A stretch of DNA of 64,000 bases, taken from contig NZ_SNTZ01000014.1 in the NCBI RefSeq assembly GCF_004916895.1, forward strand, positions 1 to 64,000, in the 5' to 3' direction. Position numbers and translations under genes: made by a program. The DNA is from Flagellimonas alvinocaridis. GTDB lineage: Bacteria; Bacteroidota; Bacteroidia; Flavobacteriales; Flavobacteriaceae. This document shows, one piece after another, positions 7,303-16,928 of this stretch (the stretch's first letter is position 1; each line of letters starts with the position of its first letter). The notes beneath the pieces are model-generated. The model saw only the letters and a program-made list of their open reading frames with translations, ran no database searches and was not told where the DNA came from.

Positions 7303-10029
7303 TCAGTCAGATCTTTCTTTTACCTGATACTCCACTGTTTTATATCCTAGGCGTCCATCGGTTGAAATTGCTTCAACTATAATTACATACTTTCCAACAA
7401 TATCACCATTGTAAAAATTCAAAGAGGTATTTCCATCTTTGTTCAAAAATACTGATGGTTCCCAATGAATGAGAGACCTTAAATCCGGTTTGTCATCGTT
7501 GGTTGTTAAAGGTGCATCATACTTGGGCTTATAAAACTCCTTTATTGGAGAGAAAAGTGGTAGTGTGGATTTTAAGGTTCCCGGTTCAGGGCGGTTTGGC
7601 GCCTGTATGCCTACCCCACCTTTGGTGGTAATGGAGATGATATGACCCAAGGATGGGATTTCAAATAAGTCGGCCTGGGGAAATACGGTAAGGTACCTAG
7701 ATTTAAAAAACTTGGCGTATTTTATGAGTTCCACCCGTTCCACTATCTCTGGGGACATACTGGGCACATATTCATACAGATGGTTTTCCAGTAATTTGCC
7801 ATCTACCATCAATAGAGTGGCTTCTTTGCTGCCACCTCTTACGTGGGCCAGCATAAATCCATCCGGAAATCGCTCAATGGCTATTTGGTCACCATAGTTG
7901 AACAAAAGGATACTGTACAGACCATACGACCATTCCTTTTCTTTAGCACGAATATCATCTCCAGAGATGATTACATCCGGTTTGCCATATTTTTTGTAGA
8001 GTTGGGCACGTTCAGGGGTGATCAAAAGATCGGAAACCACTACTTCGTCCAATTGGGTGACCCCATAAAGGGAATCAAATACGGAAGCAATCCGATTTCT
8101 TTCCCTCCCTGCTTCCATTACAGTGTTCACCACTGAGTCCAATGCCCTATACGTAGGCTTTGCTGAATACCCTATTTTTGGAGGGTCTACGGTGTTCACA
8201 TGTATTTTATGATGTACTTTTTCCCCTTTAGAATCTACCGTACTGAGCATATACGGAATGGTAGCGCCATAATCATCATCCAATAAAAAATCAAACCTCC
8301 CTAAACTATCTACAGGTGTAGAATAGAACTTGGTCTCCTTGCCAAAGGTTGCCAAGCCCATCTGTAAATGTTCCTTATTCTTTTGTTTATTAGGGTTGAT
8401 GGAAACTGACCCCTTTACTTCAATGCCTTTCTCTGGCCAATGGAAGGAAACACCTTCTCGCATTATGGGATATTTATAATTTCGCCAACCTTGGGTAAGC
8501 AATAAAGCATCCAAATCCTCAAACCTACTTGGGGTTTGCTCCCGAAAGTAGTAGCCAGGGTCTTCTATTTTACCCCTAAGTTCAGAATCAAGCATAAAAT
8601 AGGATTGTATGGTGTTTATCAATTTTTCCTGAAAATGTTTTTTATTCAAAATTAGGATTGAAGCATTCAACGGAACAGGCCCGGAATCCTGTTGATCAAT
8701 GTTTATATGCAATTTTGCCATTTCCCTTCGGGAGTAGGATGCTTTATCCATTTTTGCTGAAATGTTCAAGGTTTCATCCTCCCTGAAGTTGAAGAAAAGG
8801 CGTTCGGCTACAGGTTGTTTTTGGGAATTCATCAAGGTAAAGGCAAGAATCCCGTTAGGCAGTTTTCCGCAGGCTAGATCTTTGACCAAGAACCCATTTT
8901 TCAAAGGCCCTTCCATCAAAAACAAATCTTTTCCACGACTTGAAATTTTGATGAATGCTTGACCGACCAATTGATTGCTGGAAACCCGTACCCAGAGTTT
9001 TTCTCCTACTTTGGACACGGACATGATACTGCCATGTGAAACCACTTTGGGGAGAGGGTACAAAGTCGCACCTTTGTTGATGGTATCATTGGAAACCAAA
9101 ACTTTGGCCTGATACGTTTTACTGCTGTCCGCCAATATCGTAAAAGTTCCCATTCCCAATGGGTTGGTTGAGAAATTGGATATGGTTTCCCCATTCTGGT
9201 CCATGATAGAACCGCTAACAATCTGTCCCTTGCCATCCACTCCCAAAGCTTTAACACCAATCTTGTTGGTGAACCCATGGACCAATTTTCCACTTTCTGG
9301 AAAGAACTGCACATCTACAGCGTTTTTTAGAAGTACCGTTTCGGAATGATTATAATTTTCGCTTCCGCCTAAAGTTAAAGTCATCCATTCTGCAGTAATT
9401 GGTGTTTCATACGTCAATGAAAAAATGCCGTTTCTTTTTTTGATTTCAATGGTATCCCGACCTTGATTGGAGTTAAGGTAAATGGGAATTTGGTTCTTGT
9501 CGTGGGGTCCTACAATGGAAGGATTGATTTTGGCAGAAAGGAGAAATTTACCAGACTTGTCTTGTGTCATTGTCAGCGAATCAAGAAAGCGGTTTGTTCG
9601 CAATTCTGGAGACACAATATCAAAATAAGCTTTGAACATGAAATCGGAACCAAAATTCCGATTCCATTGGGTATAGGCCCTAATTAAATAGCGGCCACTC
9701 GGGTAACTTTTGTTGAGTTGAAAGGAACCATGCCCCGACCCCGAGGTTAATTTCACCAATTTTTGATCAATAATTTTTTGATTAAAATCTATCAGATCAA
9801 CATAAAGGACACCACTTATTTCAGTAGGTAAATGGTTTTCAGAATCAACAACTATGGCCTTGAACCAAACTTCTTGATCGTTCGCATAAATGCCGGAACC
9901 TAATTGAAGATAAATCTTTTCGGCCACCGAGACATCCAAATTCCTTTGTGCTTGGGCTATCAAAAACAACGGGAATAGCAGAAATACAGCGCAAAGTTCT
10001 AGCTTGAAATTGTTCCTTATGGCTCGCAC
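7303..10029 (-). CDS. Secreted MG2-like protein with TonB-receptor-plug-like domain
   Basis: A 908-residue exported protein. A signal peptide (about residues 1-28, ending IAQAQ) is followed by several macroglobulin-like beta domains (segments such as KIYLQLGSGIYANDQEVWFKA and SGRYLIRAYTQWNR). Near residues 670-830 is a region like the plug of TonB-dependent receptors, with ATLLMVDGKLLENHLYEYV and ISITTKGGVGIQ. No outer-membrane beta-barrel follows; the protein ends about 90 residues later. Proteins of this build occur in Bacteroidota and are often called MG2 or plug-domain proteins; their biochemical role is not settled. The frame opens with GTG at 10029. It is monocistronic and convergent with the preceding gene. 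Confidence 0.75.
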   Translation of the reverse strand: MRAIRNNFKLELCAVFLLFPLFLIAQAQRNLDVSVAEKIYLQLGSGIYANDQEVWFKAIVVDSENHLPTEISGVLYVDLIDFNQKIIDQKLVKLTSGSGHGSFQLNKSYPSGRYLIRAYTQWNRNFGSDFMFKAYFDIVSPELRTNRFLDSLTMTQDKSGKFLLSAKINPSIVGPHDKNQIPIYLNSNQGRDTIEIKKRNGIFSLTYETPITAEWMTLTLGGSENYNHSETVLLKNAVDVQFFPESGKLVHGFTNKIGVKALGVDGKGQIVSGSIMDQNGETISNFSTNPLGMGTFTILADSSKTYQAKVLVSNDTINKGATLYPLPKVVSHGSIMSVSKVGEKLWVRVSSNQLVGQAFIKISSRGKDLFLMEGPLKNGFLVKDLACGKLPNGILAFTLMNSQKQPVAERLFFNFREDETLNISAKMDKASYSRREMAKLHINIDQQDSGPVPLNASILILNKKHFQEKLINTIQSYFMLDSELRGKIEDPGYYFREQTPSRFEDLDALLLTQGWRNYKYPIMREGVSFHWPEKGIEVKGSVSINPNKQKNKEHLQMGLATFGKETKFYSTPVDSLGRFDFLLDDDYGATIPYMLSTVDSKGEKVHHKIHVNTVDPPKIGYSAKPTYRALDSVVNTVMEAGRERNRIASVFDSLYGVTQLDEVVVSDLLITPERAQLYKKYGKPDVIISGDDIRAKEKEWSYGLYSILLFNYGDQIAIERFPDGFMLAHVRGGSKEATLLMVDGKLLENHLYEYVPSMSPEIVERVELIKYAKFFKSRYLTVFPQADLFEIPSLGHIISITTKGGVGIQAPNRPEPGTLKSTLPLFSPIKEFYKPKYDAPLTTNDDKPDLRSLIHWEPSVFLNKDGNTSLNFYNGDIVGKYVIIVEAISTDGRLGYKTVEYQVKERSD

Positions 10030-10171
10030 GTTTTACTAATTTTTATGGGAACTGCCTTAAAAATAGAGGATTTGTTCGTGTTTTCATATCTAATGGGGAT
10101 ACAATTGGAGAATATATTAAAAGCGTAGTACCCAATTGGAAGCAAATGGTTTTATAGCGGAATAGGGAGGG

Positions 10172-11542
10172 TTATTTCCCGATGCAGAAATTGGAAAAGA
10201 TATTCCCCAATAGGTCATCGGTGGTAACACTTCCCGTGATTTCACCTAGATGAAAGAGCGCCTGCTTAATGTCGATGGCTACAAGGTCACTTGCCAGTCC
10301 GGCATCCATGCCTTCCTTTACCTTTTGGATTTCCTCAAGAGCTTTCAACAAGGCATCATAGTGCCTACTGTTGGAAATGATAGTACTATCTCCACTCAAC
10401 GCACCTGAGTCTACAAGGCTGAGAAGTTTGCTTTGAAGCTCATCCATGCCAGATTGGTGTTTGGCAGAAAGAAACATGAGGTCAGGGATTTCAATCTTGA
10501 GCTGTTCTTTTTGTTGATTACTCAGAAGATCCACTTTATTGCAAATGACCAAAAGTTGTTTGTTCGGGTATTTGTTTTTGATTTTTTCCAATTCAGAGCG
10601 GTCAAAATCCATCCGATCAAAAAGGAAAATAATCAAGCGAGCCTTCTCAATTTTATCGAAAGTACGTTCAATACCAATTTTCTCCACAACATCTTCAGTT
10701 TCCCGGATTCCTGCGGTATCAATAAATCTAAAATTGATGCCGTTAAGGCTGATATGGTCCTCTACCGTATCGCGCGTGGTTCCTGCAATGTCGCTTACAA
10801 TAGCTCTTTCTTCATTCAGTAGGGCGTTGAGCAGGGTGGACTTGCCTACATTGGGTTGACCAACAATGGCAACAGGTATACCATGTTTTATGACATTTCC
10901 CAATGCAAAAGAATCAATCAATTTTTTAAGCACCTCGCTGATTCGGTTCAGTAGCGCATTGAACTGTGTACGGTCTGCAAACTCCACATCTTCTTGGGAG
11001 AAATCCAACTCCAACTCAATTAGAGAGGCAAAATTGAGGAGTTCTTCCCTGAGCTTTTGTATTTCATTGCTAAAACCACCACGCATTTGTTGCATGGCTA
11101 TGTCATGTGCAGCTTCGCTATCACTGGCAATGAGGTCGGCAACTGCTTCAGCTTGGCTTAAATCCATTTTTCCGTTTAAAAATGCACGAAGTGTAAACTC
11201 TCCAGCGGAAGCTGTTCGACAGTCTTTCTTTAAAATTAATTGGATGATTTGTTGCTGAATGTATGGGGAGCCGTGACAGGAGATTTCCACCACATTTTCA
11301 CCGGTGTAGGAATTGGGACCTTTAAATATGGAGATTAAAACTTCGTCCAATATTTTCCCATTATCCACAATATGACCCAAATGAATGGTATGGCTTTTTT
11401 GATTGGATAGTTTTTTTCCTCTTACGGATTGAAAATGCGTATCGGCAATGGAAATAGCATCCGGTCCTGAAATTCGGATTACGGCTATGGCTCCGGTTCC
11501 GGATGGGGTGGCCAGGGCAACGATGTTATCATTGTACAACAT
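10172..11542 (-). CDS. mnmE: tRNA uridine-5-carboxymethylaminomethyl(34) synthesis GTPase
   Basis: A 456-residue GTPase that works with MnmG to modify U34 in the wobble position of certain tRNAs. The N-terminal folate-binding domain begins [20 protein letters not shown]. The inserted G domain shows GQPNVGKS near residues 226-233, a TTRDT switch region, DTAGIRE and NKVD. The helical domain ends with the catalytic CIGK, complete at the C-terminus. Length matches the family. A TACTTTTG box lies only six bases before the ATG, which suggests a leaderless or nearly leaderless message. The gene is divergent from the DUF4870 gene. Confidence 0.97.
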   Translation of the reverse strand: MLYNDNIVALATPSGTGAIAVIRISGPDAISIADTHFQSVRGKKLSNQKSHTIHLGHIVDNGKILDEVLISIFKGPNSYTGENVVEISCHGSPYIQQQIIQLILKKDCRTASAGEFTLRAFLNGKMDLSQAEAVADLIASDSEAAHDIAMQQMRGGFSNEIQKLREELLNFASLIELELDFSQEDVEFADRTQFNALLNRISEVLKKLIDSFALGNVIKHGIPVAIVGQPNVGKSTLLNALLNEERAIVSDIAGTTRDTVEDHISLNGINFRFIDTAGIRETEDVVEKIGIERTFDKIEKARLIIFLFDRMDFDRSELEKIKNKYPNKQLLVICNKVDLLSNQQKEQLKIEIPDLMFLSAKHQSGMDELQSKLLSLVDSGALSGDSTIISNSRHYDALLKALEEIQKVKEGMDAGLASDLVAIDIKQALFHLGEITGSVTTDDLLGNIFSNFCIGK

Positions 11543-11547
11543 GATGG

Positions 11548-11555
11548 CAAAAGTA
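11548..11555 (-). promoter_or_regulatory. Candidate -7 box for mnmE (near-leaderless)
   Basis: Minus-strand TACTTTTG is a full TAnnTTTG match. Its last base is six bases from the mnmE ATG at 11542, so transcription would start at or next to the start codon. The matching upstream TTG element is weak. Confidence 0.42.
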
Positions 11556-11628
11556 CAAATTAACCGCGGGCTGTAACATTTTATGGTAAAGTCACACTAA
11601 TAAGGTACATCATCAAAATCAATCAAAA

Positions 11629-11988
11629 ATGGAAGTCATCAATCAAAACGTTGTTAGAAAGGACAATACATTATTGGCCCTTACACATTTATCACAATTA
11701 TTGCATTATGTTACCGGAGTTGGTGGATTTATTGTTCCTCTGGTTCTGTGGTTGGCCACGCGCCGTACGGTGGAGGGTATGGACGAACATGGCAAGGCAG
11801 TAATCAACCTACAGTTGAGTTTATTGCTCTATCTCGTGATCAGTATTCCCGCAATCTTGGCCTTTGGAATAGGACTATTGGGGCTTATGGCGGTTGGAAT
11901 CCTAGGATTTGTCCTGCCTATTGTAAACGCTGTTAAAGCAGCTAATGGCGAGTCACCCTCCAATTTTATGACCATACGTTTCCTATAA
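11629..11988 (+). CDS. DUF4870 domain membrane protein
   Basis: A 119-residue membrane protein of the DUF4870 family. After a polar N-terminus it shows the family pattern: LTHLSQLLHYVTGVGGFIVPLVLWL (first helices), a short charged loop with DEHGKAVINLQLS, and two more hydrophobic segments (about 64-83 and 85-105). Function is unknown. The ATG at 11629 is the only sensible start. It is transcribed alone, divergent from mnmE, and ends just before a strong hairpin shared with dnaN. Confidence 0.88.
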   Translation: MEVINQNVVRKDNTLLALTHLSQLLHYVTGVGGFIVPLVLWLATRRTVEGMDEHGKAVINLQLSLLLYLVISIPAILAFGIGLLGLMAVGILGFVLPIVNAVKAANGESPSNFMTIRFL

Positions 11989-11993
11989 AAAGA

Positions 11994-12021
11994 AAAGGCT
12001 GGAATCTTGATTCCAGCCTTT
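11994..12021. terminator. Bidirectional terminator between DUF4870 gene and dnaN
   Basis: A perfect 13-bp stem, AAAGGCTGGAATC (11994-12006) with its complement at 12009-12021, around a 2-base core. It lies between two convergent genes, 6 bases after one stop and 21 bases from the other, and can serve both directions. Confidence 0.8.
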
Positions 12022-12041
12022 CATATAGTTAGGTTGTGTAC

Positions 12042-13160
12042 TTAGTTATTCAACATTACAGGCATAACCAACATGGTAACATGTTCGCCTTCATCCAAAC
12101 CATCAATAGGGGTGAGGATACCTGCCCGATTGGGTAAACTCATTTCCAGGGCAACATCATCTGATGAGAGGTTGTTGAGCATTTCCACCAAAAAGCGGGA
12201 ATTAAATCCTATTTGCATATCGTCCCCTTGATAGGAACAGGACAAACGCTCTTCGGCCTTATTGCTATAATCCACATCTTCTGCGGAAATATTAAGCTCT
12301 GCCCCAGCAATTTTCAATCGAATTTGATGGGTGGTCTTGTTTGAAAAAATAGAAACCCGACGTACCGAACTTAAGAACTGATTTCTGGATATGGTCAGCT
12401 TATTTGGATTTTCCTTTGGAATCACCGCTTCGTAATTTGGATACTTTCCATCGATGAGCCTGCATATCAATTCCGAATTGTCAAAAATAAATTTGGCATT
12501 GCTGTCATTGTACTCAATTGTAACTTCAGATTCGGACCCTGCCAAAATTCCTTTTAAAAGGTTCAAAGGTTTTTTAGGCATGATGAACTCTGCTACTTCC
12601 GATGCCGTTACGTCTTGGCGTTGGTATTTTACCAATTTGTGGGCATCTGTGGCCACAAATGTTAGATTCTCTGTGGAGAATTGGAAAAACACCCCGCTCA
12701 TTACAGGTCTTAAATCATCATTGCCGGCGGCAAAAATGGTTTTGTTGATGGCCGTGGCCAGAACATCTCCCAAAAGGGTGGTGGAGCTAGGATTGGAAAC
12801 TTCCACAGCCTTGGGAAATTCAGCGCCATCGGCATAAGCCAAGGCATATTTACCATGATTGGAACTGATTTCCACAGTATTGTTGTCCTCCACAACAAAG
12901 GTCAAGGGCTGTTCCGGAAACGTTTTTAGCGTGTCCAACAACAATCTGGCCGGTACGGCAATGGTGCCTTCGGTATCGGAGTCTACTTCAAGCACCGAAC
13001 TCATTGTAGTTTCCAAATCCGATGCGGAAACGGTAAGTTGACTTTGTTTTAAATCGAACAAAAAATTGTCTAGGATGGGTAGGGTATTGCTATTGTTGAT
13101 AACTCCTCCCAAAACCTGCAATTGTTTTAATAAATATGTACTGGATACAATAAACTTCAT
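12042..13160 (-). CDS. dnaN: DNA polymerase III beta subunit (sliding clamp)
   Basis: A 372-residue beta clamp, the normal length. It begins MKFIVSSTYLLKQLQVLGGVI and ends with the clamp C-terminal signature VTMLVMPVMLNN; three clamp domains fit in between, with segments such as MPKKPLNLLKGIL in the middle. The clamp encircles DNA and holds polymerase III during replication. The ATG at 13160 is preferred to an in-frame TTG just upstream. Here dnaN is not next to dnaA; it stands between gldG, 118 bp upstream on the same strand, and the DUF4870 gene. A TATATTTG box about 70 bp upstream suggests its own promoter. Confidence 0.97.
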   Translation of the reverse strand: MKFIVSSTYLLKQLQVLGGVINNSNTLPILDNFLFDLKQSQLTVSASDLETTMSSVLEVDSDTEGTIAVPARLLLDTLKTFPEQPLTFVVEDNNTVEISSNHGKYALAYADGAEFPKAVEVSNPSSTTLLGDVLATAINKTIFAAGNDDLRPVMSGVFFQFSTENLTFVATDAHKLVKYQRQDVTASEVAEFIMPKKPLNLLKGILAGSESEVTIEYNDSNAKFIFDNSELICRLIDGKYPNYEAVIPKENPNKLTISRNQFLSSVRRVSIFSNKTTHQIRLKIAGAELNISAEDVDYSNKAEERLSCSYQGDDMQIGFNSRFLVEMLNNLSSDDVALEMSLPNRAGILTPIDGLDEGEHVTMLVMPVMLNN

Positions 13161-13231
13161 CAAAGAAATTCTTTAGTGTGTTGTCCGTTGGACCTATAAT
13201 CCAAGAAAACGGGTCGTAAAATCGACAAAAG

Positions 13232-13239
13232 CAAATATA
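13232..13239 (-). promoter_or_regulatory. Candidate -7 box for dnaN
   Basis: Minus-strand TATATTTG matches TAnnTTTG fully. A TTTG occurs 24 bases upstream (13264-13267), a little farther than usual. It lies in the 118-bp gap after gldG and would give a leader of about 65 nt. Confidence 0.42.
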
Positions 13240-13278
13240 TCTTAAAACGTTTTAGGAAAGAAACAAATTTATTAACAG

Positions 13279-14946
13279 CTAACTGGCAAACTTTCGCTTT
13301 CTCATATAGTTGAAGAAAATACCGAGAACTAGAGTCAATATAACTGGCAATCCGATATTTATCACTTGCCATTTCGTTTTTTGTTCCACAATTTTGGTCG
13401 TGTCTAGTAATGGTATGGACACTTTTCTGTTTCTAATGTTTATAAGTCCAGTATTATCCAAAAGATAATTGGTGCAGTTCACTAAAAATTCTTTGTTTCC
13501 ATAAAAGCTATTGGTCCATTTATCATAGCCTAATTCCAAAGGTCTACCATTGCGCAATTGATTTTTGATGACGTCTCCATCCGAGATTACTATCATTTTG
13601 TTGGGAGCTCCTTGCTCCATGGTATTCTGTAGCTCCAATGGCTTTATCCTGCTTTTGTACATGGAGGTAAAATCCCCTTCTATAAGTACTGCAAGAGGAA
13701 GGTTTCCATCTGTATAGGATTCCCTATCCGGGGGATTGTTTAAAATATCCAGGCTGATCTCCCTCGGGATACCGTCGATTTTGGACAAAGGTGAACTACG
13801 AAGCAATACGGTTTTTTCATAACCATTTTCAAGTACCTCCATAGGGCTGGTGAATTGATAGCGCACGGCCTCGATATTGGTGTTGATGGGATGGTCATTT
13901 CTTGAGAACACCATGGGATTATAATACCAGGGAAGGGGATTGTATTGGGAATCGTTTCCTTCTCCTGTGGCCAATACAATTTGGGTAAAGTAAAGGTCAT
14001 TTACCAATGCAGGATTGATGCGCAATCCATATTGAAAGAAAAAATCTTTTAGGTTTAGGTCGCGAGGAATGGCAATTGCGCTTCCGTCTCCGCTATAAAT
14101 GCTGTCCATTTCCATGGCCACCTGATCAATCAACCAAATAGATTTACCGCCCTGTACCATAAATTGATCCAAAACATATTTTTCCTCATCTGAAAAAGCC
14201 TGCGTTGGCTTGGCCACCAAAGCCAAGTCGAAGCCTTTTAATTGGTCCAACGCTTTTTGTGGATTTGTGGCCACGGAATCCAAGGTAATGGCTCCAATAT
14301 TGTAATAATCACGGATGGTGGTCAGGTAATCGGCCAGATAAATATCGTCCAATTCCCCATTTCCTTTAATTACGGCAATACTCTTTTTCTCCGTGATGCT
14401 CAATTTGGTAAAGGCATCGGCAAAGGCATACTCCAATTGCTGTACCGAATTATTGATGCGATCTTCAGCGGTGGAACCCAGTTTGTTCTTTAGTAGAGGA
14501 ACTTTAACGGTATTGTCGCCATAGTTCACCATGGCCCAGGGGAATATCAATTCTTGGGATACCTTGCCATTTTCCTCCACGGTGACGTTGGCAGGTTGTA
14601 GCCCTAAACTTTGAAGCTCCGCAATGGTTTGTTGGGTTTGACTTTCGTTCTCCAGCGGATTTACCAAATTATATTTGATGTTACCGTTTTTAGAGGCAAA
14701 GGATTCCAATAATTGTACGGTCTCTGTCTTTAGCTTGGAGAATTCCGGAGGGATATTACCATCGAGCAATACATCAACAATGACAGGTGAATCAAATTTT
14801 TGAACCACATCAATAGAAGGCTGGGATAGCGTATAACGTTGATCCTCTGTTAAATCAAATCTGGTGTATATAAAACCAGCAATTAGATTGATAACGATTA
14901 CTCCAACAATGGCCTTGAGCAATGAAATAAAAAACGTTGACTTCAT
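13279..14946 (-). CDS. gldG: Gliding motility ABC transporter component GldG
   Basis: A 555-residue protein of the GldG family, the substrate-binding-like partner of the GldF permease. An N-terminal helix (about 7-27) anchors it; a large extracytoplasmic region follows, with the ABC-associated segment RFDLTEDQRYTLSQPSIDVV and later KGFDLALVAKPTQAFSDEEKYVLDQFMVQGGKSIWLIDQV. A C-terminal helix (about 528-548) is followed by MRKRKFAS. In Flavobacterium johnsoniae GldA, GldF and GldG form a transporter needed for gliding. It overlaps gldF by 4 bases (ATGA) and ends the operon. gldA is not in the window. Confidence 0.93.
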   Translation of the reverse strand: MKSTFFISLLKAIVGVIVINLIAGFIYTRFDLTEDQRYTLSQPSIDVVQKFDSPVIVDVLLDGNIPPEFSKLKTETVQLLESFASKNGNIKYNLVNPLENESQTQQTIAELQSLGLQPANVTVEENGKVSQELIFPWAMVNYGDNTVKVPLLKNKLGSTAEDRINNSVQQLEYAFADAFTKLSITEKKSIAVIKGNGELDDIYLADYLTTIRDYYNIGAITLDSVATNPQKALDQLKGFDLALVAKPTQAFSDEEKYVLDQFMVQGGKSIWLIDQVAMEMDSIYSGDGSAIAIPRDLNLKDFFFQYGLRINPALVNDLYFTQIVLATGEGNDSQYNPLPWYYNPMVFSRNDHPINTNIEAVRYQFTSPMEVLENGYEKTVLLRSSPLSKIDGIPREISLDILNNPPDRESYTDGNLPLAVLIEGDFTSMYKSRIKPLELQNTMEQGAPNKMIVISDGDVIKNQLRNGRPLELGYDKWTNSFYGNKEFLVNCTNYLLDNTGLINIRNRKVSIPLLDTTKIVEQKTKWQVINIGLPVILTLVLGIFFNYMRKRKFAS

Positions 14947-15674
14947 CTTGGCAATTGTTTTAAACGTTGAAGTGTGAGATATAAAAAAACCAATGTCAGC
15001 GAAATGAAGTACACTAAATCCCTTGTGTCCATGACACCTCTGGCAATGCTTTCAAAATGGGATTGGGCTCCAAACCCCTTGATCAATTGCTGGGTTTCTC
15101 CATTTGTAAATAGGGATGAAAGGGCATCAAACCCATTGAACATCACAAAACAAATAAGTATGCCTACCAAAAAAGCAATGATTTGGTTATCGGAAAGGGA
15201 CGAGGCAAAAATTCCTATTGCTGTATAGGCTCCAATAAGGAACAATAGCCCAAAATAGGAACCGAACACCACACCAAGGTCATAATTGCCTTCTATGACT
15301 CCCAAACTTGAAATGGAAAAAACATAGACAACTGTGGGGACCACAGCAATGATGCATAAAAAGAAAGCACCCCAAAATTTCCCTAGGACCAACTTCCAAA
15401 CAGAAATGGGCTTAATGAGCAATAATTCCAAAGTACCCATTTTGCGCTCTTCCGAAAAACTTTTCATCGTGATGGCAGGCACCAAAAAGATGAAAATCCA
15501 AGGAGTCAATAAAAAGAAGTTGCCCAAATCGGCAAAGCCGTAGTCAAAAATGTTATAGTCTCCTTTGAACACCCACAGAAAAAGACCATTGAGCAGTAAA
15601 AAAGACCCCACGATCAAATACCCAATTGGTGAAGTGAAAAAAGACCTGACCTCTCTTTTAAAAATTGCAAACAT
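14943..15674 (-). CDS. gldF: Gliding motility ABC transporter permease GldF
   Basis: A 243-residue integral membrane permease starting MFAIFKREVRSFFTSPIGYLIV, with about six membrane helices and the conserved cytoplasmic loop SFSEERKMGTLELLLIKPISVWKLVLGKF found in ABC-2 permeases. The ATG at 15674 is chosen because it matches the family N-terminus and shares one base with the stop of the upstream gene; the frame extends farther upstream without biological sense. It overlaps gldG by 4 bases. It should form the membrane channel of the GldAFG transporter. Confidence 0.93.
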   Translation of the reverse strand: MFAIFKREVRSFFTSPIGYLIVGSFLLLNGLFLWVFKGDYNIFDYGFADLGNFFLLTPWIFIFLVPAITMKSFSEERKMGTLELLLIKPISVWKLVLGKFWGAFFLCIIAVVPTVVYVFSISSLGVIEGNYDLGVVFGSYFGLLFLIGAYTAIGIFASSLSDNQIIAFLVGILICFVMFNGFDALSSLFTNGETQQLIKGFGAQSHFESIARGVMDTRDLVYFISLTLVFLYLTLQRLKQLPR

Positions 15675-15976
15675 TATACTGAGGTTGAGGAATTGATCTT
15701 GGACACGCTCCAAGCTTCTGGTTTTTCGGCAAAAAGAGTTTTGGTATGTCCCCAAACCGTTCTAAAAAAATCTGATGTCCTATAATTTTCCAAATCTGAT
15801 TCCTTTTCCCAAAAACTGTATGTGAAAAACACGCAAGGGTTACCTAGATCTTGATAAAGCTCAACCAGCGAACACCCCTCAAAAGCTAAAATCCCGTTTT
15901 TCGATTCATTAAATATTCGCTCAAAACTAGGAATATTTTCGGGTTTAAAAGTGAGTTTTACGATGCGTATCAGCAT
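15674..15976 (-). CDS. Antibiotic biosynthesis monooxygenase (ABM)-like small protein
   Basis: A 100-residue protein with the ABM/dimeric alpha-beta barrel pattern. It begins MLIRIVKLTFKPENIPSFERIF, has the core ILAFEGCSLVELYQD, a FFTYSFWEKESDLENYRTSDFF segment, and ends in a short polar tail. Related proteins include putative quinol monooxygenases, but catalytic activity cannot be read from sequence. It is squeezed between the SAM hydrolase gene (adjacent stop and start) and gldF (one shared base), so all four genes form one operon. Confidence 0.82.
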   Translation of the reverse strand: MLIRIVKLTFKPENIPSFERIFNESKNGILAFEGCSLVELYQDLGNPCVFFTYSFWEKESDLENYRTSDFFRTVWGHTKTLFAEKPEAWSVSKINSSTSV

Positions 15977-16807
15977 TTATAGAAAATTTATGGTTACGGT
16001 ATCCCTATAATTTAAGCCTAATAAAGAAGAAGCCCCACCAACAGAATTAAGGTCACTCTTGTATATAGCCAACTCAATATAACCCGCAGAATTAAAAAGC
16101 GCCAAGGCATCTCCAGGACCTTTACGTTGATTTCTTTCCAAATTAAAATTGATGATACCGTTATAGCTATTTTCAATTTTCTTGATGGTTGTGGTCCGGG
16201 CCGTCAGCTCAAAATCCCTTCCGTTTCGGTAGGCTTCAAAAACGCTTTTTTGTATGTTGGTCACCACATTCCCATAATTGTCAATATAGATTACATTGCC
16301 AGATATGGTTTTACCGTCATTGGAAACCCGTGGTTCAAACTCTTTAAGCTCTTTTAGTGAATCAAAAGGCTTCCCAATGACTTCCAATTTTCCACCTCTT
16401 GCAATGTGACAGGCCGCTTGTACAAAAACATTCAACACTGGAAAAGAACCTGAGTTGGTATTGGGTAGATGGATTTCAACTACCTTTTCCGGTGTTATTT
16501 CAGAAGTAATCAATGAGATCACCCCACTATTGGCACTCACAAAATAGTGTCCATCCACTTGTACCACAATATGCTCATTTTCTGGGGAAAGTTCAGAATC
16601 TACCCCAACTATGTGTACCGTGCCTTCCGGGAAGGATCGGTATGCATTTTTAAGGATGTAGGCACATTCTTGAATGTTAAATGGGCTTATGGCATGCGAA
16701 ATATCAACAATGTTCACCTCAGACAGACTACTTAGAATGGTCCCTTTAACAGCACCAACAAAGTGATCTTTATAGCCAAAATCTGTAGTTAAGGTTATGA
16801 TTGCCAT
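15977..16807 (-). CDS. SAM hydroxide adenosyltransferase (SAM hydrolase, DUF62 family)
   Basis: A 276-residue member of the DUF62 family, enzymes that cleave S-adenosylmethionine with water to adenosine and methionine. The N-terminal catalytic domain shows TTDFGYKDHFVGAVKG near residues 7-22, DISHAISPFNIQE and a VGVDSELS segment. The C-terminal beta domain includes YIDNYGNVVTNI near residue 170. Length is normal for the family, and no signal peptide is present. It is the first gene of the operon with the ABM-like protein, gldF and gldG. The link between SAM cleavage and gliding is not explained by known function. Confidence 0.9.
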   Translation of the reverse strand: MAIITLTTDFGYKDHFVGAVKGTILSSLSEVNIVDISHAISPFNIQECAYILKNAYRSFPEGTVHIVGVDSELSPENEHIVVQVDGHYFVSANSGVISLITSEITPEKVVEIHLPNTNSGSFPVLNVFVQAACHIARGGKLEVIGKPFDSLKELKEFEPRVSNDGKTISGNVIYIDNYGNVVTNIQKSVFEAYRNGRDFELTARTTTIKKIENSYNGIINFNLERNQRKGPGDALALFNSAGYIELAIYKSDLNSVGGASSLLGLNYRDTVTINFL

Positions 16808-16852
16808 GCAATACTGTTGATATGTTTTTCCACGCCTAAATTGATTTTTGGT

Positions 16853-16860
16853 TAGATTTG
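16853..16860 (+). promoter_or_regulatory. Candidate -7 box for phoH-purC
   Basis: TAGATTTG matches TAnnTTTG and lies 68 bases before the phoH start in the divergent gap with the SAM hydrolase operon. No good TTG partner was seen at the standard spacing. Confidence 0.35.
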
Positions 16861-16928
16861 TGGAGTAAAATTACATTAAAAAAGAAAGAATACAATTCTT
16901 CAAAAAATAACTCTAAACACCCCGTTTT

